A DNA stretch of 50,228 nt, taken from DASRCB01 sp035653295. Its GTDB lineage: Bacteria > Acidobacteriota > Terriglobia > Bryobacterales > Bryobacteraceae. The stretch spans positions 1 through 50,228 of the forward strand of contig DASRCB010000167.1 in assembly GCA_035653295.1 (NCBI GenBank), written 5' to 3'. The position numbers were made by a program, and so were the translations under genes. Below are positions 26,233-34,540 of the stretch, in pieces; the stretch's first letter is position 1, and the number at the start of each line of letters is the position of its first letter. Below the pieces are notes generated by a model. That model searched no databases. It was not told the origin of the DNA and saw only the letters and a list, made by a program, of their open reading frames with translations.

Positions 26233-26427
26233 TCAGCCCTCTTTCGCGAACTCCTTCCGCATTTTCGCAATCTCCTGATGCGAGAGGTTCCAGCTGGTAT
26301 CGCACGTATTGCAATGGAGCACCAGCGTGCCGGACTTCACCGCCTTCTCAAACTCCTCTTCGGTATAACGAATGGTCTGATTGTGATTGTTGGGACAAAC
26401 GACGTCGAACTTCAGCGCGCGGCTCAT
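26233..26427 (-). CDS. Small zinc-ribbon-like protein
   Basis: A 64-residue basic/acidic mixed protein with Cys11-Pro-Asn-Asn-His15 and Cys39-Asn-Thr-Cys42, the spacing of a small treble-clef or zinc ribbon. The rest is helical and charged (TEEEFEKAVKSG, HQEIAKMRKEFAKEG). A GGAGGGCG precedes the ATG. Proteins like this are short conserved hypotheticals without assigned function. Nucleic-acid binding is possible. It converges on the LacI gene with a 17-base gap. Confidence 0.75.
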   Translation of the reverse strand: MSRALKFDVVCPNNHNQTIRYTEEEFEKAVKSGTLVLHCNTCDTSWNLSHQEIAKMRKEFAKEG

Positions 26428-26509
26428 CGCCCTCCATCGTACCGTCAGATGCGTGTAAGCACGCGTAATAAGGGCAACGCGGCAACGTCCTTACGCGTAT
26501 GAGGTATTG

Positions 26510-27469
26510 ATGGCTTCCGCCGCCCTGACATTCAGACTGAGCCGCCACATCCGCGTCTGGCCGTGGGTGCTGGCGATGACGGCGGTCACCGTGCTGGGAT
26601 GGGAGGCGTTCGTCGGCGTCGCGCTCTGCGATATCGCGTTCCACATCCCCGCTGCCGCGCGCACGGTCCCGCCCATTGAACGCGCCGAGCAGCTTGCGCG
26701 CACATACCACGCGCTGCTGCGCCCCGCCGCAATCCCGGCGTTCGACGGCACGCCTTTGCGCGCGTGGCTGTATGAGCCCGTGCACGGCAACGGCAGCGCC
26801 GTCCTTCTGCTGCACGGGATGGCGGATTCGCGCACGGGCGCCATGGGGTACGCGCCGCTGTTCCTCAAACACGGTTATGCCGTGCTCTCCCCGGACAGCC
26901 GCGCGCACGGGGCGAGCGGCGGCGCGATCGCGACCTATGGCGCGCTGGAGCGCCGCGATGTGCACTCGTGGATCGACTGGTTGTATACGAACCACCCGCC
27001 GCAGAGGCTGTACGGACTCGGCGAATCGATGGGCGGCTCCATCCTGCTGCAGTCGCTCGCGGTGGAACCGCGGTTTCGCGCGGTAGCGGTGGAATCGGCC
27101 TTCAGTTCCCTGCGCGAGATCGGCTACGATCGCATCGCGCAGCATTTCCATATAAATCTCTTCTTCAAGCGTCTGCTTTTCTGGCCGGCGATGGACGCGG
27201 CGAGCATTTATGCGCAGGCGCATTATGGGGTCGATCTGGACTCGGTGTCGGCGTTGCCGGCGGTCGCGGCGAGCGCCACTCCCGTCCTTCTGATTCACGG
27301 ACAGCAGGACGATAATGTGGTTGCCGACCATTCCGATGAAATCGAAGCGGCCAACCCGTCGCACGTGGCGCTGTGGAGGCCGGAACGCGCCGGTCACGCC
27401 GCCGCATTGGGAACATGCCCCGAACTGTTCGAGCAAAAGATAATCGCCTGGTTCGAGCAGCACCGCTGA
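26510..27469 (+). CDS. Membrane-anchored alpha/beta hydrolase
   Basis: A 319-residue protein with one N-terminal hydrophobic helix (about 17-40), likely a membrane anchor facing outward, followed by an alpha/beta-hydrolase domain. The oxyanion region is LLLHGMADSRTG, the nucleophile Ser173 is in GLGESMGGS, the acid is in LLIHGQQDDNV and His is in ERAGHAAALG. It is of the 'serine aminopeptidase S33 / BEM46' type. The substrate is unknown: an ester, a peptide or a lipid. The ATG at 26510 follows a TTG also in frame. Its end overlaps the next gene by 55 bases, so the two are probably co-transcribed. Confidence 0.85.
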   Translation: MASAALTFRLSRHIRVWPWVLAMTAVTVLGWEAFVGVALCDIAFHIPAAARTVPPIERAEQLARTYHALLRPAAIPAFDGTPLRAWLYEPVHGNGSAVLLLHGMADSRTGAMGYAPLFLKHGYAVLSPDSRAHGASGGAIATYGALERRDVHSWIDWLYTNHPPQRLYGLGESMGGSILLQSLAVEPRFRAVAVESAFSSLREIGYDRIAQHFHINLFFKRLLFWPAMDAASIYAQAHYGVDLDSVSALPAVAASATPVLLIHGQQDDNVVADHSDEIEAANPSHVALWRPERAGHAAALGTCPELFEQKIIAWFEQHR

Positions 27470-28182
27470 GCGTCGACGAACTGCTGGCGGAGATCCGCCG
27501 CCGGCTGAACGCGGCGGTGGATCCCGTCTTCGCGGAGGGCCAGCGAAGATTCTTTCGCCACGAAGTGAACACGATGGGAGTGCGGCGCGCCGCGCTTTCG
27601 CCCATCGTCTCGTTCGTGTACAGCGCGGTCCGGAAGTGGCCGGTCGCGGAACGGAACCGCCTATGCGAGGCTCTCTGGCGAGGGCCGCTGGAAGAAGGCA
27701 ATATCGCCTGTTACCTGTGCCGCCGCTTCGCGCGTGAATGCGGCGGCGCGGAGTTCCGCCTCTTCGAGCGCTGGATCGACCGCTATGTTCGCAACTGGGC
27801 ACACTGCGATGGAGTGGCTTCGTGGCTCCTCGCGGCGTGCATTGCGAACGAACCCGCGCTCATCGGCGAACTCGATCGCTGGACGCGGTCGCGGAATCGC
27901 TGGAAGCGGCGGGGCGCTGCCGTGGCGCTGCTTCAGGAAGCGAAGCAGGGCCGCAATACGGACGCGATCTTCCGGATCGCCACGCAGCTGGCCGACGATG
28001 CGGACGATATGGTCCAGAAGGGGGTCGGCTGGCTGCTGAAGGAGACGTATCCGAAAAGGCCCGCGGAAGTGGTGCGCTTCCTCACTCCCTGGCGCGCCAC
28101 CGCGCCGCGCCTGCTGATCCGTTACGCCGCCGAGAAAATGACGCCGCGCGATCGAGCGTTCGTCATGGCCAGGCGGGCTTAA
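27415..28182 (+). CDS. AlkD-like DNA alkylation repair glycosylase
   Basis: About 255 residues of HEAT-like helical repeats. The AlkD active-site motif is present: Trp128 and Asp132 in NWAHCDGVA, matching the family NWD.CD pattern. Such enzymes remove bulky or cationic alkylated bases without base flipping. C-terminal repeats include RRGAAVALLQEAKQG and MVQKGVGWLLKETYP. The most likely start is the ATG at 27415, inside the end of the hydrolase gene; a GTG at 27373 is possible. Its TAA shares bases with the stop of the oppositely oriented ABC exporter gene. Confidence 0.88.
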   Translation: MPRTVRAKDNRLVRAAPLSVDELLAEIRRRLNAAVDPVFAEGQRRFFRHEVNTMGVRRAALSPIVSFVYSAVRKWPVAERNRLCEALWRGPLEEGNIACYLCRRFARECGGAEFRLFERWIDRYVRNWAHCDGVASWLLAACIANEPALIGELDRWTRSRNRWKRRGAAVALLQEAKQGRNTDAIFRIATQLADDADDMVQKGVGWLLKETYPKRPAEVVRFLTPWRATAPRLLIRYAAEKMTPRDRAFVMARRA

Positions 28183-29921
28183 ATCGCTTCCAGCTCTTCT
28201 TCGAGCAGTTGCTTCTGATAGAGGTCGGCGTAGTAGCCGCCGTTCTCGACGAGCTCGGCGTGCGAGCCCTGCTCCACGATTTCGCCGTGCTCGAGCACGA
28301 AGATGTGATCCGCCTGCCGAACCGTGGAGACGCGATGGGAGATCAGGATCGTGGTCCGCCCGCGCATGACTTCCGCCAAGCCGTTCAGGATGCGCTCCTC
28401 GGTGAGCGTATCGACGCTGGAAAGCGCATCGTCGAGAATCAGGATCGCGGGGTCGCGCATGATGGCGCGCGCGATTGCCACGCGCTGCTTCTGACCTCCG
28501 GACAGGGTCAGGCCTCGCTCGCCGATGGCTGTCTCGAGCCCGTTCGGGAAGGACGCGATGTCGGGTCCAAGGCCGGCCTGTTCCGCGGCGCGCTGGATGT
28601 CCTGCCGCGTGGGATCGCGAACACCGAGGGCGATGTTGGCGGCGAGCGTGGAGCTGAACAGAAAGGTCTCCTGCGGCACGAAACCAATCTGGCGCCGGAG
28701 TTCCTCGGGATCGAGGGCCCGAAGATCGACGCCATCGAGGGTAACGCTGCCCGCCGTGGGATCCAACAGGCGCGGGATCAGGCTGACCAGCGTGCTCTTA
28801 CCGCTTCCGGTGTGGCCCACGATGGCCACCGTGCGGCCGCCTGGAATGGTGAGGTTGACACCGGCCAGCGCGTCACCGCTGGGGTAGCTGACCCTTACGC
28901 GATGAAATGCAATCTCGCCGCGCACGGGTGTGGACAACTCAGCCGGCCGCGGCGGCGCCGCGATCGAGGGCTGCTCGTCCATGATGCTCATGATGCGGTC
29001 CCATGAGGCGATGCCACGCTGCATCAAGTTGACGACCCAGCCGAGAGCGATCATCGGCCACACCAGCAGCCCCATGAAGGTGTTGAACATGACGAAGTTG
29101 CCGAGCGTGATACGGTGGCGCAGCATCTGATAGCCGCCGACCCAGAGCAGGATCAGAAAGGTGATGCTGATGAGCGCCTGGAGGAGGGGCATGAATAAGG
29201 CGGACAGCTTCGCCAGGCGGATGTTCTCGCCGATATAGGCAATGTTCAGGCGCTCGAACTGTTCGGTTTCAGCGCGCTCCTGCACGTAGGCGCGGACCAC
29301 GCGAACGCCGGCCAGGTTCTCCTGGACGCGGCTGCTGATATCGGAGAACATGCCCTGAATTTTTTCGAAGCGATCGTGAATCCGCTGACCGAAGAAGATC
29401 ACGACCAGGCTGACCAGCGGAGCGGGCAGCAGCGCCATGACAGCCAGTCTCCAGTCCACCGCAACCATGATGGCGATCGCGAAAATGAAGGTGAACATCG
29501 TTTCGGTCCAGTACATGACGCCGGGGCCAAGCATCATGCGCACCGCGTTCAGATCGTTCGTGGCGCGCGCCATGATGTCGCCGGTGCGTGATCGGGCGTA
29601 GAACTCGGGCGCCAGGCGGACCAGATGAGCGAAGAGGTCGTTGCGGATGTCGTATTCCACGTCGCGCGACATGCTCACCAGGATGACGCGCATCCAGTAC
29701 ATGAACAGGCCTTTGCCGGCAGAGAGCAGGACCAGCAGGACGGCGAAGCGATAGACCAGCGCGAGTCGAAAGCCATGCGTGAGCGCATCCACGCCGCGGC
29801 CGATGGCGAGGGGCAGGAGGGCGCCGAGGAGGTCCTTCATGATCAGCGCGCCGATGCCGAGCGCAAGCGACGTTCGATAGCGCCGGATATAAGGCCAGGC
29901 GCGCCGGAAGACTCTCAGCAT
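28179..29921 (-). CDS. ABC exporter, MsbA/LmrA type (fused membrane and ATPase domains)
   Basis: A 580-residue half-transporter. About six membrane helices (1-310) are followed by an ATPase domain with Walker A GHTGSGKST (about 368), signature LSGGQKQRV, Walker B ILILDDALSSVD and the switch His in LISHRVST. The length equals that of MsbA. It follows lpxC, a phosphatidyltransferase and a PH-like membrane protein on the same strand with short gaps. Lipid A or phospholipid flipping across the inner membrane is therefore a reasonable but unproven role. Multidrug export is the alternative. Confidence 0.88.
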   Translation of the reverse strand: MLRVFRRAWPYIRRYRTSLALGIGALIMKDLLGALLPLAIGRGVDALTHGFRLALVYRFAVLLVLLSAGKGLFMYWMRVILVSMSRDVEYDIRNDLFAHLVRLAPEFYARSRTGDIMARATNDLNAVRMMLGPGVMYWTETMFTFIFAIAIMVAVDWRLAVMALLPAPLVSLVVIFFGQRIHDRFEKIQGMFSDISSRVQENLAGVRVVRAYVQERAETEQFERLNIAYIGENIRLAKLSALFMPLLQALISITFLILLWVGGYQMLRHRITLGNFVMFNTFMGLLVWPMIALGWVVNLMQRGIASWDRIMSIMDEQPSIAAPPRPAELSTPVRGEIAFHRVRVSYPSGDALAGVNLTIPGGRTVAIVGHTGSGKSTLVSLIPRLLDPTAGSVTLDGVDLRALDPEELRRQIGFVPQETFLFSSTLAANIALGVRDPTRQDIQRAAEQAGLGPDIASFPNGLETAIGERGLTLSGGQKQRVAIARAIMRDPAILILDDALSSVDTLTEERILNGLAEVMRGRTTILISHRVSTVRQADHIFVLEHGEIVEQGSHAELVENGGYYADLYQKQLLEEELEAI

Positions 29922-29946
29922 TCAGGGGATTGCGCTATGGCGGCGC

Positions 29947-30531
29947 TTACTTGTCCTCGGGAGCCTTGCGCGGCTCCAGGTCGAGGTGGCCGGCATTTTT
30001 CAACTGCTGGAACATGCGCTCCACCTCGGCCTCATCCTCGGCCAGAAGCAGGGGGTAGCGCTGCGGAGGAGTCTGCACTTTGCGAGGCTGCGCGGCAGGC
30101 GCGGGATGCTCATTCCAGAACGTGCGCCAGGGCGCGCCGTCGATGAGCGCCTCACGCGAGTAGCGGCGCAGATTGCGCAGCAGACTGCGGCGGGCGTCGG
30201 CGTCGCCGGCATAGACCAGCACCATGGAGCGGTTGTTCAGGAAGGTGACGCGCACGACAAGCGGGAATGTGGCGACTGCGTCCAGGCGCGCGATCTGGTT
30301 CCAGGGAATTCGGTGGGTGTTGACCAGCAGGTGGCTTTCGTGGACCTCGATATCGGGGAGCAGTCCCAGGGCGAAGGCCAGAATGGATCCGAAGAACAGC
30401 AGCGCGGTGGCGATCCAGGCCCAGGGCCAGGCCAGCGCAACCCAGGCGGAGAATGAAGTGAACGCGAGGGCTGCTACACCGGTCCACAGGTAGCTGCGTG
30501 AGGCTTCGTAACGGGACACCGCGGCCGGCAC
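29947..30531 (-). CDS. Two-helix membrane protein with PH-like domain
   Basis: A 194-residue protein with two adjacent hydrophobic segments (about 15-57). A beta-rich region follows (DIEVHESHLLVNTHRIPWNQ, VVRVTFLNNRSMVLVYAGD), resembling bacterial PH domains of the DUF304/YdbT kind. The charged C-terminal tail ends in a helix (EDEAEVERMFQQLKNAG). The start appears to be a GTG at 30531; another GTG lies 12 bases later. It sits 9 bases after the phosphatidyltransferase stop and 25 bases before the ABC exporter start, inside an envelope-lipid operon. The function is unknown. The domain assignment is by pattern only. Confidence 0.6.
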   Translation of the reverse strand: MPAAVSRYEASRSYLWTGVAALAFTSFSAWVALAWPWAWIATALLFFGSILAFALGLLPDIEVHESHLLVNTHRIPWNQIARLDAVATFPLVVRVTFLNNRSMVLVYAGDADARRSLLRNLRRYSREALIDGAPWRTFWNEHPAPAAQPRKVQTPPQRYPLLLAEDEAEVERMFQQLKNAGHLDLEPRKAPEDK

Positions 30532-30540
30532 AACTTCAGA

Positions 30541-31110
30541 CTACCGCCGCGACTGGCCAGCGTCAATGCGTACGCGGCGCAGGATCGAAAAACCGCGCCG
30601 GCCATAATCAAAACCGCTCCACAGCGTGGCCAGCGCTGTCGCAAATACGAACACTTCGATCATTGACGAGGGGACGGACGGCATATGCGCAGCGTTAGCC
30701 AGAAAGCCCACTGCCGCGCCGATCTGCACGATCGTGCTTAGCTTTCCCCAAACGGATGGTGGGAATTCGCGGACATCCGTGAAGGCGAAACCGGCTGCGA
30801 CCATTAACAGGATAAAGATGTCGCGCCCGAGGACGATTGCCGTCAGCCAGAGCGGAACGATTCCGGTTATGCCGAACAAAAGATAAAGCGTCACGAGAAG
30901 GCTCTTGTCCGCCACGGGGTCGAGGTAAGCGCCCATGCGGGTCGCCCAGCCGAAACGGCGAGCCAGCCATCCGTCGATGGCGTCGGTCACCCCGGCGAGG
31001 AAAACCAGGGCGAGCGCTCGCCGGGGCTGATGATTCCACAGACTTGCCGCGATGAACGGAACCAGAACGAGGCGAACCGCAGTGAGGAGGTTCGGAAGAC
31101 TACGAAACAA
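30541..31110 (-). CDS. CDP-alcohol phosphatidyltransferase (PgsA-like)
   Basis: A 189-residue integral membrane enzyme with the family motif DG..AR........G...D...D, seen as DGWLARRFGWATRMGAYLD followed by PVADK. It transfers a phosphatidyl group from a CDP-lipid to an alcohol, probably glycerol-3-phosphate as in phosphatidylglycerol synthesis. Length and helix pattern fit PgsA. The likely start is a TTG at 31110, overlapping the end of lpxC by 11 bases; the longer frame to 31263 is a shadow of lpxC. Substrate choice among the CDP-alcohol family cannot be fixed from sequence alone. Confidence 0.88.
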   Translation of the reverse strand: MFRSLPNLLTAVRLVLVPFIAASLWNHQPRRALALVFLAGVTDAIDGWLARRFGWATRMGAYLDPVADKSLLVTLYLLFGITGIVPLWLTAIVLGRDIFILLMVAAGFAFTDVREFPPSVWGKLSTIVQIGAAVGFLANAAHMPSVPSSMIEVFVFATALATLWSGFDYGRRGFSILRRVRIDAGQSRR

Positions 31111-32014
31111 GCGCGTGAGCCACGCGTGTGGCCACCTGGTCGAAGCTGAGACTTTCGTAGAGGCTGCGATCCGACATGATCTTCGCCACCAGCGCCGCGT
31201 GCATGGCGTGCCCGGCGCGCTCGGCGATGACGTTGCCCAGCAGCGGACGGCCGATGAGCGCAAGGTCGCCGATCAGGTCCAGCGCCTTGTGACGGCAGCA
31301 TTCGTCGGGAAAGCGGAGGCCACCGGGATTTTGCACGTTGCCGTTGTCACGGAAACAGACGGCGTTGTCCAGGGAGGCGCCACGAATGAGGCCCATCTCA
31401 CGCATCTGCTCCAGATCGCGCTCGAAGCCGAAGGTGCGCGCGGGGGCAAGCTCGCGAGCGTAGCGGTCGGGCGTGACTTCGAGGTCGATGCACTGTCGGC
31501 CGATCAGCGGGTGTGGGTAGAAGACATCGCAGGTGAGCAGGAACCGATCGGCGGGAAGAATCGAGATCCGTTTATCGCCGTGCTCGATGGTAACCGGCCG
31601 GCGAACGCACAGGTACTTCCTGCGCCGGCGGCTGGTCTTCAGGCCCGCGCCGCGCAGCAGTTCCACCCAGGGCTTGCCGCTGCCGTCGAGGATGGGCACC
31701 TCGAGATTGTCGATCTCGATGTAAACGTTGTCGATGCCCATACTGTAGAGCACGCTCAGCAGATGCTCGGTGGTGGAGATAAGGACACTCTGGCGCATCA
31801 GGCTGGTGGCATAGCTGACACGTGCGACATAGCGCCAGATAGCTGGCACTTCGAACCGCTCCAGGTCGGTGCGAACAAAAACGATGCCGGCGCCGGGCGG
31901 CGCGGGGACGATCCGCACGTTGACGGGAACTCCGTGGTGCAGCCCGGTACCGCTGATCTCAACGGGACGTTGGACGGTGGTCTCGAATCGCACATCGTCT
32001 CCTTCGGAGCGCAT
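31100..32014 (-). CDS. lpxC: UDP-3-O-acyl-N-acetylglucosamine deacetylase
   Basis: The committed enzyme of lipid A synthesis, a zinc deacetylase. With the ATG at 32014 it has 304 residues, practically the length of known LpxC. Zinc ligands are His84 in STTEHLLS and His242/Asp246 in RHKALDLIGD, with the catalytic His269 in ERAGHAMHA. Upstream in-frame GTG codons (32056, 32041) could extend it slightly. It leads an operon with the phosphatidyltransferase, the PH-like protein and the MsbA-like exporter. Its presence shows that the organism has an outer membrane with lipid A. Confidence 0.95.
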   Translation of the reverse strand: MRSEGDDVRFETTVQRPVEISGTGLHHGVPVNVRIVPAPPGAGIVFVRTDLERFEVPAIWRYVARVSYATSLMRQSVLISTTEHLLSVLYSMGIDNVYIEIDNLEVPILDGSGKPWVELLRGAGLKTSRRRRKYLCVRRPVTIEHGDKRISILPADRFLLTCDVFYPHPLIGRQCIDLEVTPDRYARELAPARTFGFERDLEQMREMGLIRGASLDNAVCFRDNGNVQNPGGLRFPDECCRHKALDLIGDLALIGRPLLGNVIAERAGHAMHAALVAKIMSDRSLYESLSFDQVATRVAHALVS

Positions 32015-32250
32015 CAGACATTGGCCTGTAGCTGAAGGCACATTGTAGCAGGACACCGAAGTGTTTGACCGTCAATAATTTGGGCGGGTTACAGGTGTGG
32101 CGTCAGGGAGACGCTTTCGAGGGGATTGTGTGGCTGGATCGCCACATTCATCCTCTCTTCCCGATGTTCAGCGGTGAACGAGGGCGAACGAAGCGGCGGT
32201 GCAACCGCAGGCAGGCGAAACGGCGTGGCGCGCCAGCGGTCAAACGAGTG

Positions 32251-32478
32251 ATGCCATCTCCAGCCGGACCGGGAACAAACCAATTCCGCTGCAATGCATG
32301 CGGCCGCTACTTCAATACTCAGGAAGAGCTCAGCACGCACGAAGTGGAGTGCCGTGAGGCGAAGCAGGCGACGCGGACAGGCGCGGCCCAGCTTGCGGAG
32401 CAGGATCGGACGCCGCACCTGCCCAACGATCAGGAGTCGAAAGAGCACCCGTTCCAGCACGGCACGCGGCAACAATAA
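32251..32478 (+). CDS. Small single C2HC zinc-finger protein
   Basis: A 75-residue hydrophilic protein with one finger, Cys14-x2-Cys17-x12-His30-x3-Cys34 (FRCNACGRYFNTQEELSTHE), the spacing of a eukaryote-like C2H2 finger with Cys as the last ligand. The rest is disordered-looking and Gln/Arg/Pro-rich. The ATG at 32251 is chosen because translation of the region upstream looks random. Prokaryotic single-finger proteins of this size include DNA-binding regulators, but no function can be assigned. It is divergent from lpxC and 34 bases before the next gene. Confidence 0.6.
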   Translation: MPSPAGPGTNQFRCNACGRYFNTQEELSTHEVECREAKQATRTGAAQLAEQDRTPHLPNDQESKEHPFQHGTRQQ

Positions 32479-32512
32479 GCGCGGCAAAGCGTGCGATAAG
32501 CTGGCTTCAGGG

Positions 32513-33598
32513 GTGCCGGTCAACGCTTTCCGTTGTTCTCTGAGCCGACGGGCGATGCTCACGGTCTTTCCGGCGGCAGCGACGGCGGCCGTGGAGCAGA
32601 GCATCTCTTCGGAGATCCGCCGCTACACCGATCCGGTAACGGAGTTTCCCATGCTCCGTTTGACCAGCCCGGCGTATTCAGCGTGGCTGCCGGCGTACAA
32701 CCAACAGGCCACGGTGCGTCGAGGCAACACCCTTTTATACATCACCGACCGGGGCGGGACGGCCCAGGCCTGGCGCATGGACACGCACAACGGCGAATCG
32801 CGCCGGTTGACCGAGGCGCAGGCGCTCGACAAATCATCGCTGACGCTGACGCCCGATCAGCGCAGCTTCTGCTTCGTGGACGGACGCAGCGTCGCCATTC
32901 ACCCGCTGAATGGCGGCCGCGAGCGGGTTTTCTACCGTGTTCCTGATACACACGAAGCGGCGGGAGGGTTCAGTGTCGCGCACGATGGCTCGTACTGCAC
33001 GCTTGCGGAGAGCGCAGGTGGCCGATACAGGCTGCGATTGATCCGGTTCGCCGGCAACACGGCGCAGACATTCTTTGAGAGCGAGCAGCAGATCGAGGAT
33101 GTGGCGCCGCGGCCGGGCACGGCGCAACTGATGTACCGGTCGGGGGGTGCGCTTTGGGTGGCCACGCCGGACGGCGGCCCGGGCGCGAAGCTGGGCACGG
33201 CGGCAGGGGAGATCGGGCCCGCATACTGGTCGCGCGATGGCAAGGCGGTGCTGTATCTCCATCTGGAATCGCCGGGAACCATTCGACAGCTCGACCCGGA
33301 GATGGGGAAGGACACACTGCTGGCGTCGACGAGCCGATTCGTGGCATTTTCGCCCAACGTGGACGACAGCGTGTTCGTCGGGGTCAGCGGCAGCAAGGTG
33401 TCGCCCTGCGTGCTCCTGCTGCTGCGTTCGGTGCGGCGGGAACTGACGCTTTGTGAGCATCGCTCCTCGCACCCGGAAACGGCGAATCCGGTGTTCTCCG
33501 CGGACAGCCAGCAGGTTTTTTTCGTCAGCGATCGCGAGGGCCGGCCGGCGATTTACTCCATGCGCCTGGAACGGCTGCTCGAAAAAACGGAAGAGTAA
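32513..33598 (+). CDS. Beta-propeller protein, oligogalacturonate-lyase/TolB-like
   Basis: About 361 residues. The start is put at a GTG at 32513, giving an N-terminus with LSRRAMLTVFPAAATAA, which looks like a Tat-type or export signal. An ATG at 32555 would cut into it. The rest is repeated propeller blades with 'D.G..' turns (NTLLYITDRGG, QRSFCFVDGRS, AQLMYRSGGALWVATPDGG, SRDGKAVLYLH, DSQQVFFVSDREGRPAIYSM). The opening RYTDPVTEFPMLRLTSP resembles the oligogalacturonate lyase propeller family. Whether the manganese-binding histidines of that lyase are kept is not obvious, so activity is uncertain. It may be a periplasmic sugar-related or sensor protein. Confidence 0.62.
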   Translation: MPVNAFRCSLSRRAMLTVFPAAATAAVEQSISSEIRRYTDPVTEFPMLRLTSPAYSAWLPAYNQQATVRRGNTLLYITDRGGTAQAWRMDTHNGESRRLTEAQALDKSSLTLTPDQRSFCFVDGRSVAIHPLNGGRERVFYRVPDTHEAAGGFSVAHDGSYCTLAESAGGRYRLRLIRFAGNTAQTFFESEQQIEDVAPRPGTAQLMYRSGGALWVATPDGGPGAKLGTAAGEIGPAYWSRDGKAVLYLHLESPGTIRQLDPEMGKDTLLASTSRFVAFSPNVDDSVFVGVSGSKVSPCVLLLLRSVRRELTLCEHRSSHPETANPVFSADSQQVFFVSDREGRPAIYSMRLERLLEKTEE

Positions 33599-33698
33599 AA
33601 TCGGGCAGTGCACGGGGCCGCGATCCGCTCCGCCATGCGCGTGCGGAACCGCGTCATGCGCATCATTGCTCTGATATAACGTTTATTTCAAGGTGGCG

Positions 33699-34289
33699 AT
33701 GCCTACAAGAATCAATCTTCCCGCCCTGTCGGTCGCATGGCTGGCGACGTGCTTGTTCGCGCTTGCGGAGTGCGCGCTTTGGTGGATGTACCACTACCGC
33801 TGGTATGACCGCGAGAGCATCGCGTTTCTTGCGACGATTACAGGCGGAGCGTTCGCTCTATTCGCGTATCTGAAAGGCATCGAGGAGAAGAGGAGTCACG
33901 CCGCAGACAAGCTTATACAGCGCTGGAATGAGCCTTCGTTCAGAGCGATCATCGACTCCACCAGGCCGTTTGTCGAAAAAGACATCGACAGCTCTGATTT
34001 CGGCCGACCGAAGTACAACAACAAGACGGCGACGCCAGACCAAAGGAAATTGCGCGGGGACATGCAGACGGTCCTCGGATTCTTCGAGGAACTCTCGATT
34101 TGCATTTTCGTACGGACCGCTGACGAAGAAAAACTGAAGAGATTTTTCGAAGCGGTGGTCCAGACTGGGTATGAAGGATTCGAGCAGTTCGTTCTGGCGG
34201 AGCGGAGAGCGGATAAGGATCCAGCCTACTACAAGGAAACCCAGCGCCTGGTCGAAAGGTGGACCAAGGTTCGTCGTCAGGATATATGA
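33699..34289 (+). CDS. Hypothetical membrane protein with two N-terminal helices
   Basis: A 196-residue protein with two hydrophobic helices (about 9-30 and 41-60), then a cytosolic, mostly helical and highly charged domain (HAADKLIQRWNEPSFRAII, MQTVLGFFEELSICIFV, YYKETQRLVERWTKV). This pattern resembles DUF4760-like proteins, which have no known role. AAGGTGG stands just before the ATG at 33699. The base composition looks less GC-rich than its neighbours, and the gene has no partner, so horizontal acquisition is possible. A TATAAC at 33675-33680 could be a -10 element, though no matching -35 was found. Confidence 0.65.
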   Translation: MPTRINLPALSVAWLATCLFALAECALWWMYHYRWYDRESIAFLATITGGAFALFAYLKGIEEKRSHAADKLIQRWNEPSFRAIIDSTRPFVEKDIDSSDFGRPKYNNKTATPDQRKLRGDMQTVLGFFEELSICIFVRTADEEKLKRFFEAVVQTGYEGFEQFVLAERRADKDPAYYKETQRLVERWTKVRRQDI

Positions 34290-34540
34290 ATCCCGCCCGC
34301 TCGCTGTCCCGCTGTGATTACCAGATGATCTTCTCTACCATGACGCCTCCATTCTACCGCATGCCGGGTTCGTGTCAAATACTTCAATGGGTTAGCGCAA
34401 CTGGCTCGCGCCGATGCACCGAGAATCGATGGCCCCACATTCCATATCGGTCCAGAGCCGCTGTTCGATAAGAAAACGGCTGGTGCAGCGGCAGGCGATC
34501 CGCACAAAAGGCCGCCGTCCAGCGGAAATTGTAGGCGATC

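Noticed and set aside
26348..27802. A 484-codon minus-strand frame opposite the hydrolase and AlkD-like genes
   Set aside because: Its sequence is Arg-rich without recognisable motifs. Both plus-strand genes have active-site signatures.
27738..29006. A 422-codon plus-strand frame across the AlkD end and the ABC exporter
   Set aside because: It crosses two real genes in other frames and shows no domain.
31052..32035. A 327-codon plus-strand frame opposite lpxC
   Set aside because: It is antisense shadow; lpxC has all its zinc ligands on the minus strand.
34290..34540. A small gene, tRNA or mobile-element remnant in the gap after the hypothetical membrane protein
   Set aside because: No cloverleaf, terminal inverted repeats or convincing protein were seen. 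Short minus-strand frames here look random.
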